This document shows positions 59,631 to 62,000 of a DNA stretch of 62,000 nt, piece after piece (positions within the stretch are counted from its first letter, which is position 1; the number at the start of each line of letters is the position of its first letter). Position numbers and translations under genes: made by a program. A model generated the notes under the pieces. That model was not told the DNA's origin and did not search any database. It saw only the letters and a program-made list of their open reading frames with translations. Origin of the DNA: Cryptomeria japonica (Eukaryota > Streptophyta > Pinopsida > Cupressales > Cupressaceae); NCBI RefSeq assembly GCF_030272615.1, contig NC_081406.1, forward strand, positions 235,271,922 through 235,333,921, written 5' to 3'.

Positions 59631-61051
59631 TGTTGGCATTTTGCATAGAGATTACGTTAATGATATGTTGTCATTGATGTCAATTGAACTAGTAATGATA
59701 TTCATGTTATTGTTGATATTGTTGTATTTTATATTGGCTAGTAACAGGTAAGAAGAGATTTGTGGGAGATTTTGTAAACTGGTATGTTAAGTTTGTGAGT
59801 TGAATCGGTAAACTGGTATAAAGGGTTAAACCTTTCTATGCAACATAACCGGTAAACCCTATTAGTTGTTAAACCCTAACCAATCATGTTTGTTGGTTTA
59901 TTATTTGATGAGCGGTAATGATGGAGACACGTGTGATCACTGTATAAGAATAAGTTCAAACTATTTTGGTGCATTTGTTTATTATCTACAGAAGGAGTAA
60001 AGTGGATTGCATCTAATGCACAATGCGTGATGAGTTACAAAGTCCAATGGAGCGGTGATCATCGAGCGGTTGGAATTTTCTCGAAGAATGTGAAGAGATT
60101 GTTATGATTTCTAATGGTCAATATTGTACTGACTTGTTTGTAATCTCGATGATGAGAATTAGGGTTTTGTTGTGTTACCGACCTAATTTATTTGTATTTA
60201 AGGTCAATGAAGTTGCTTGTAAAAGTTGTTGGCAAGATTGGTAGACACCTGTTGAGTGTGTTATTGTCTAACCAATGAATGGATGTGCACATTGAGTGAA
60301 GGAAAATTGAAGCTTAAAAGGATCTGATCAGGAAAATGTAGTGCTATTGAGACAGATCAAGAAAACCTGATGTTTTCTAACAATTATAGCAGAATTGAAA
60401 TCCCTTAACTGGGTAAGCTCTAACAAGCTTGGTTACTCATTAAATCCTCTAACAAGGTGGTCCATTAGATTGGATTTGTAAATCCTCCAACGAGGTTACT
60501 CCTAACAGGGTATTGTGCTTTTCATCAAGGCATATCTGTAAATCCATTAACCGGGTGATTCCTAACTGGAATTAGTTCTTAACAGTACTTATTGTAAAGC
60601 TTTAACAGGCTTGGCTCCTAACAGGGAAAACTTCAGAAGAGTTTAGATAGCTATCCTTGTGAGTCTCATCTCACCATGGTTTTTACGTATTTTGGTTTTC
60701 CACGTATAAAAATTTGTGTCAAGAGGTGAATGTTTGTGTGGTTATGATCTTATTTGTTGATTTGATTAACTTCTGATAAGGCATGATCACTAGAAGCATT
60801 GAGAGATGAATATGTTGAGTTATGATTAAGCATGGTTGATGTTTACAAGATTTAATTTTTTTACTGTTAAGTTGTCATAACAGTCAAACCGATTGATGTG
60901 AAGTATTTTTATGAATATTGATCTTGACTGAGATATGTTTACTTTGTGTGATTGAATTTGAGTTTGGGAACTTTGTATCAGGTTATCAGTATACTGATTC
61001 ACCCCCCCTCTCAGTATTCTACTGGATACTTATTCTTTCATCATACCATCA
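59631..61051 (+). repeat. Element G 3' LTR (1,421 bp)
   Basis: It matches the left LTR and ends cataccatca. The C-rich tract is near 61002-61011 and the palindrome-type array at about 60400-60625. Confidence 0.9.
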
Positions 61052-61758
61052 GTCAATAGTAGTTGTTATGGTTGGTTACTGGCAGACAGGTTTTGGTTAT
61101 CGATAGAAGATCTAGTGTTACCGACATAAGGGACTATCTGTTGGACACTTCCGGCATGTTTGGGTAAATTGAGTATGTTTGGTTTTATGTGTTACATGCT
61201 TCTCAAACATTTTTTGGTCATTTGGTATTGACTTTGTGATTGGATTCTATCATACACTCTTGTAAACTCTTACCAGCATGGGTTTAAGGTTTAACTGACA
61301 GAGCTTTCACTAAGAAACATCGATAGAATGCTAAGTGGTGTTGGTGCAGCTTCTAGATGGAATTTAGGATATTGAAGGTGATCCATGATCGTGCTTCAAC
61401 TATTTTAAGACATTGCTTTGGCATGGTGGACCCAGATTAGGTTTGGTGCCTATCTAGGTTATGGACCGATATCATGTTAAGATATTCTCTACACGTTACT
61501 GGGATGATTTATGGATTGGTTATTGTTGTTTTGGTCTTAAGCCGACATGGCATATCATTGTAATATGGATGTATGTAATGATCTTATTGTAATATCTTTT
61601 AGGTGGCCGGCCTAGTTGGTTTAAGCCTTAGGGTTTCTAGAAATTGATGTAAGATCTCATTGTAGATAATGGGTATGGTATGGGTATTAAATAAGTGTGT
61701 CATGGTCATTGTATTGGTATGAAATAAGTATGTTGTGGTATGAAATAAGTGTGTTGTG
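61052..61758 (+). other. LTR-like fragment of another Copia element (H) with short tandem repeat
   Basis: No frame is supported. The stretch attgtaatatcttttagg followed by ggtttctag and gatctcattgtag resembles the mid-LTR of C, so this is probably a diverged LTR. About three copies of a unit tggtatgaaataagtgtgttg lie at 61675-61757 and run straight into the RT fragment. Confidence 0.4.
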
Positions 61759-62000
61759 GATAAATATCTTTTGAAGCTTGGTTTTACTAAAGGTAGTGCT
61801 AATAGTAATTTATATTAGAAGATCATTGATGATGATATTCTAATTATTGAAGTATTTGTTGATGATATCATTTTTGGAAGAGAAGATAAATTGTGCATGG
61901 AATTCTTTAATAATATGAAAAATAAATTTGAAATGTCCACGATTGGTGAAATGCTATTTTTCTTAGGTTTGCAGATTAACTAACAAAAATAAAATTATTT
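61759..62000 (+). pseudogene. Copia reverse transcriptase fragment (element H)
   Basis: The frame begins DKYLLKLGFTKGSANSNLY and reaches FVDDIIFGRED, with the catalytic pair at 61855-61866, then GEMLFFLGLQIN. Stops lie at 61816 and near the edge (61979). It matches C RT from about 38378 on, with nothing of gag, protease or integrase before it. The window ends within it. Confidence 0.8.

Larger units (their letters stand above)
54693..61051 (+). mobile_element. Element G: Copia (Sirevirus-like) retrotransposon lacking gag
   Basis: It has two LTRs of about 1.4 kb (tgttgg...ccatca), a mutated Met-type primer site, protease-integrase-RT-RNase H, and repeated polypurine tracts. The flanks do not form a duplication (gaatt on the left, gtcaa on the right), so it may be a recombinant or its ends may have been altered. 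Only about 50 bp lie between the primer site and protease-region coding, so gag has been deleted. Confidence 0.85.

Overview
This window looks like repeat-rich nuclear DNA from a seed plant with a large genome. A gymnosperm is my best guess, from the AT-rich sequence, the long LTR elements, the heavy nonsense decay and the absence of any host gene, but the lineage is not proven. Essentially all of the window is LTR retrotransposon sequence. I see no cellular gene, tRNA, rRNA or CRISPR array.

Layout. (A) 1-7433 is a Copia-type element without pol, cut by the left window edge. It carries a gag-tail-like ORF1 and a long unassigned ORF2. (I) About 7434-9341 holds part of an older minus-strand Gypsy-like element (PBS plus LTR). 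9342-10717 and 54473-54692 are the two sides of an older locus whose gag-like reading frame can be followed across the insertion of B. (B) 10718-54467 is a second copy of the A family with TSD ctttg. Inside its ORF2 sits (C) 14853-40868, a Copia element with TSD gacaa. Inside the gag of C sits (E) 16736-36051, a Ty3/Gypsy Tat-type element with dual RNase H and TSD gcaag. Inside the 3' LTR of E sits (F) 31405-35926, a putative 4.5 kb solo LTR with TSD gaatt. The 3' LTR of B is also split by (D) 44328-54420, a minus-strand relative of E. D keeps the LTR, leader and 3'UTR of E but carries an unrelated ORF in place of gag-pol. (G) 54693-61051 is another Copia element that has lost gag and whose catalytic residues are mutated. 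(H) 61052-62000 is an LTR-like fragment joined abruptly to a Copia RT fragment.

How the parts relate. A/B, C and G look like one broad group, probably Sirevirus-like Copia: TGTTGG LTR starts, a C-rich tract near the LTR end, an initiator-Met-type PBS, and several polypurine tracts before the 3' LTR. A/B have no pol and would need it in trans. D likewise looks like a non-autonomous partner of an E-type element. No element here is intact. Most breaks are CAA/CAG/CGA to stop or TGG to stop changes, as expected for decay of methylated DNA.

The most unusual items are the conserved ORF2 of A/B, which shares two stop codons between copies, the unrelated ORF of D, and several ordered repeat arrays in the LTRs and leaders. 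All coordinates and comparisons were made by eye. Family calls rest on motifs, not on database searches.
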